Assembly (NCBI GenBank): GCA_947169385.1
Contig: CAMVPR010000029.1
Location: forward strand, 1-32,095
Direction of reading: 5' to 3'
Length of the DNA stretch: 32,095 nt
From: an uncultured Lachnospiraceae bacterium
GTDB taxonomy: Bacteria; Bacillota; Clostridia; Lachnospirales; Lachnospiraceae
A model generated the notes under the pieces. It did not search any database. It worked only from the letters and a program-made list of their open reading frames with translations, and was not told the DNA's origin. This document shows positions 32,091 to 32,095 of the stretch, in pieces; positions within the stretch are counted from its first letter, which is position 1; the number at the start of each line of letters is the position of its first letter. The translations under genes and the position numbers were made by a program.

Positions 32091-32095
32091 GTCTT

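Overview
The window looks like a low-to-moderate GC Firmicute of class Clostridia, most probably Lachnospiraceae (a Butyrivibrio-like gut or rumen anaerobe). The evidence is strong AGGAGG-type ribosome binding sites, several hybrid histidine kinases, a lysine-rich surface-protein tail typical of that family, TagGH/TagD/TagF-type cell-wall genes, and c-di-AMP signalling through CdaA and GdpP. The family assignment is inferred from protein style; no rRNA is present. Bases 1-55 are not biological: they match the Illumina P5/universal adapter with one base missing. The window therefore begins at a raw contig end, and the first gene is cut by the assembly.

Layout. 56-727: 3' part of a secreted repeat protein. 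744-814: a long palindrome. 860-3406 (minus): an isolated GH2 beta-mannosidase. 3649-13780: one uninterrupted run on the plus strand, made of gdpP (c-di-AMP phosphodiesterase), a YolD-like protein, two paralogous 7-TM hybrid histidine kinases, a membrane-anchored BMP/PnrA-type ligand-binding protein, and a third hybrid kinase with a C-terminal HPt domain. 13885-14859: a DRE-TIM (HMG-CoA lyase-like) metalloenzyme with its own promoter and terminator. 14943-17444: a secreted Ig/FN3 protein with a propeller-like C-terminal region. 17592-30397: a second long run without a visible internal terminator, made of two unknown membrane proteins, cdaA, cdaR, a GT2-TagF fusion, tagG, tagH, tagD, two CDP-glycerol glycerophosphotransferase-like genes, a cytoplasmic ParB-like/BMP fusion and a small metallophosphoesterase. 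30414-30651: a repeat-rich convergent spacer. 30661-31944 (minus): an L,D-transpeptidase.

How the genes fit together. The window holds both the synthesis (CdaA/CdaR) and the breakdown (GdpP) of c-di-AMP, a nucleotide tied to wall and osmotic homeostasis. The synthesis genes sit directly upstream of genes for making and exporting a glycerol-phosphate (teichoic-acid-type) polymer. GdpP sits at the head of a sensory operon. The usual cdaA-cdaR-glmM order is not followed, because no glmM is present in the window. BMP-type domains occur twice with no ABC importer: once outside the membrane among the kinases, and once in the cytoplasm fused to a ParB-like domain. The most interesting candidates for new biology are the kinase/BMP relay coupled to gdpP, the ParB-BMP plus phosphoesterase pair ending the wall operon, and a TagF domain that has lost both of its key histidines.
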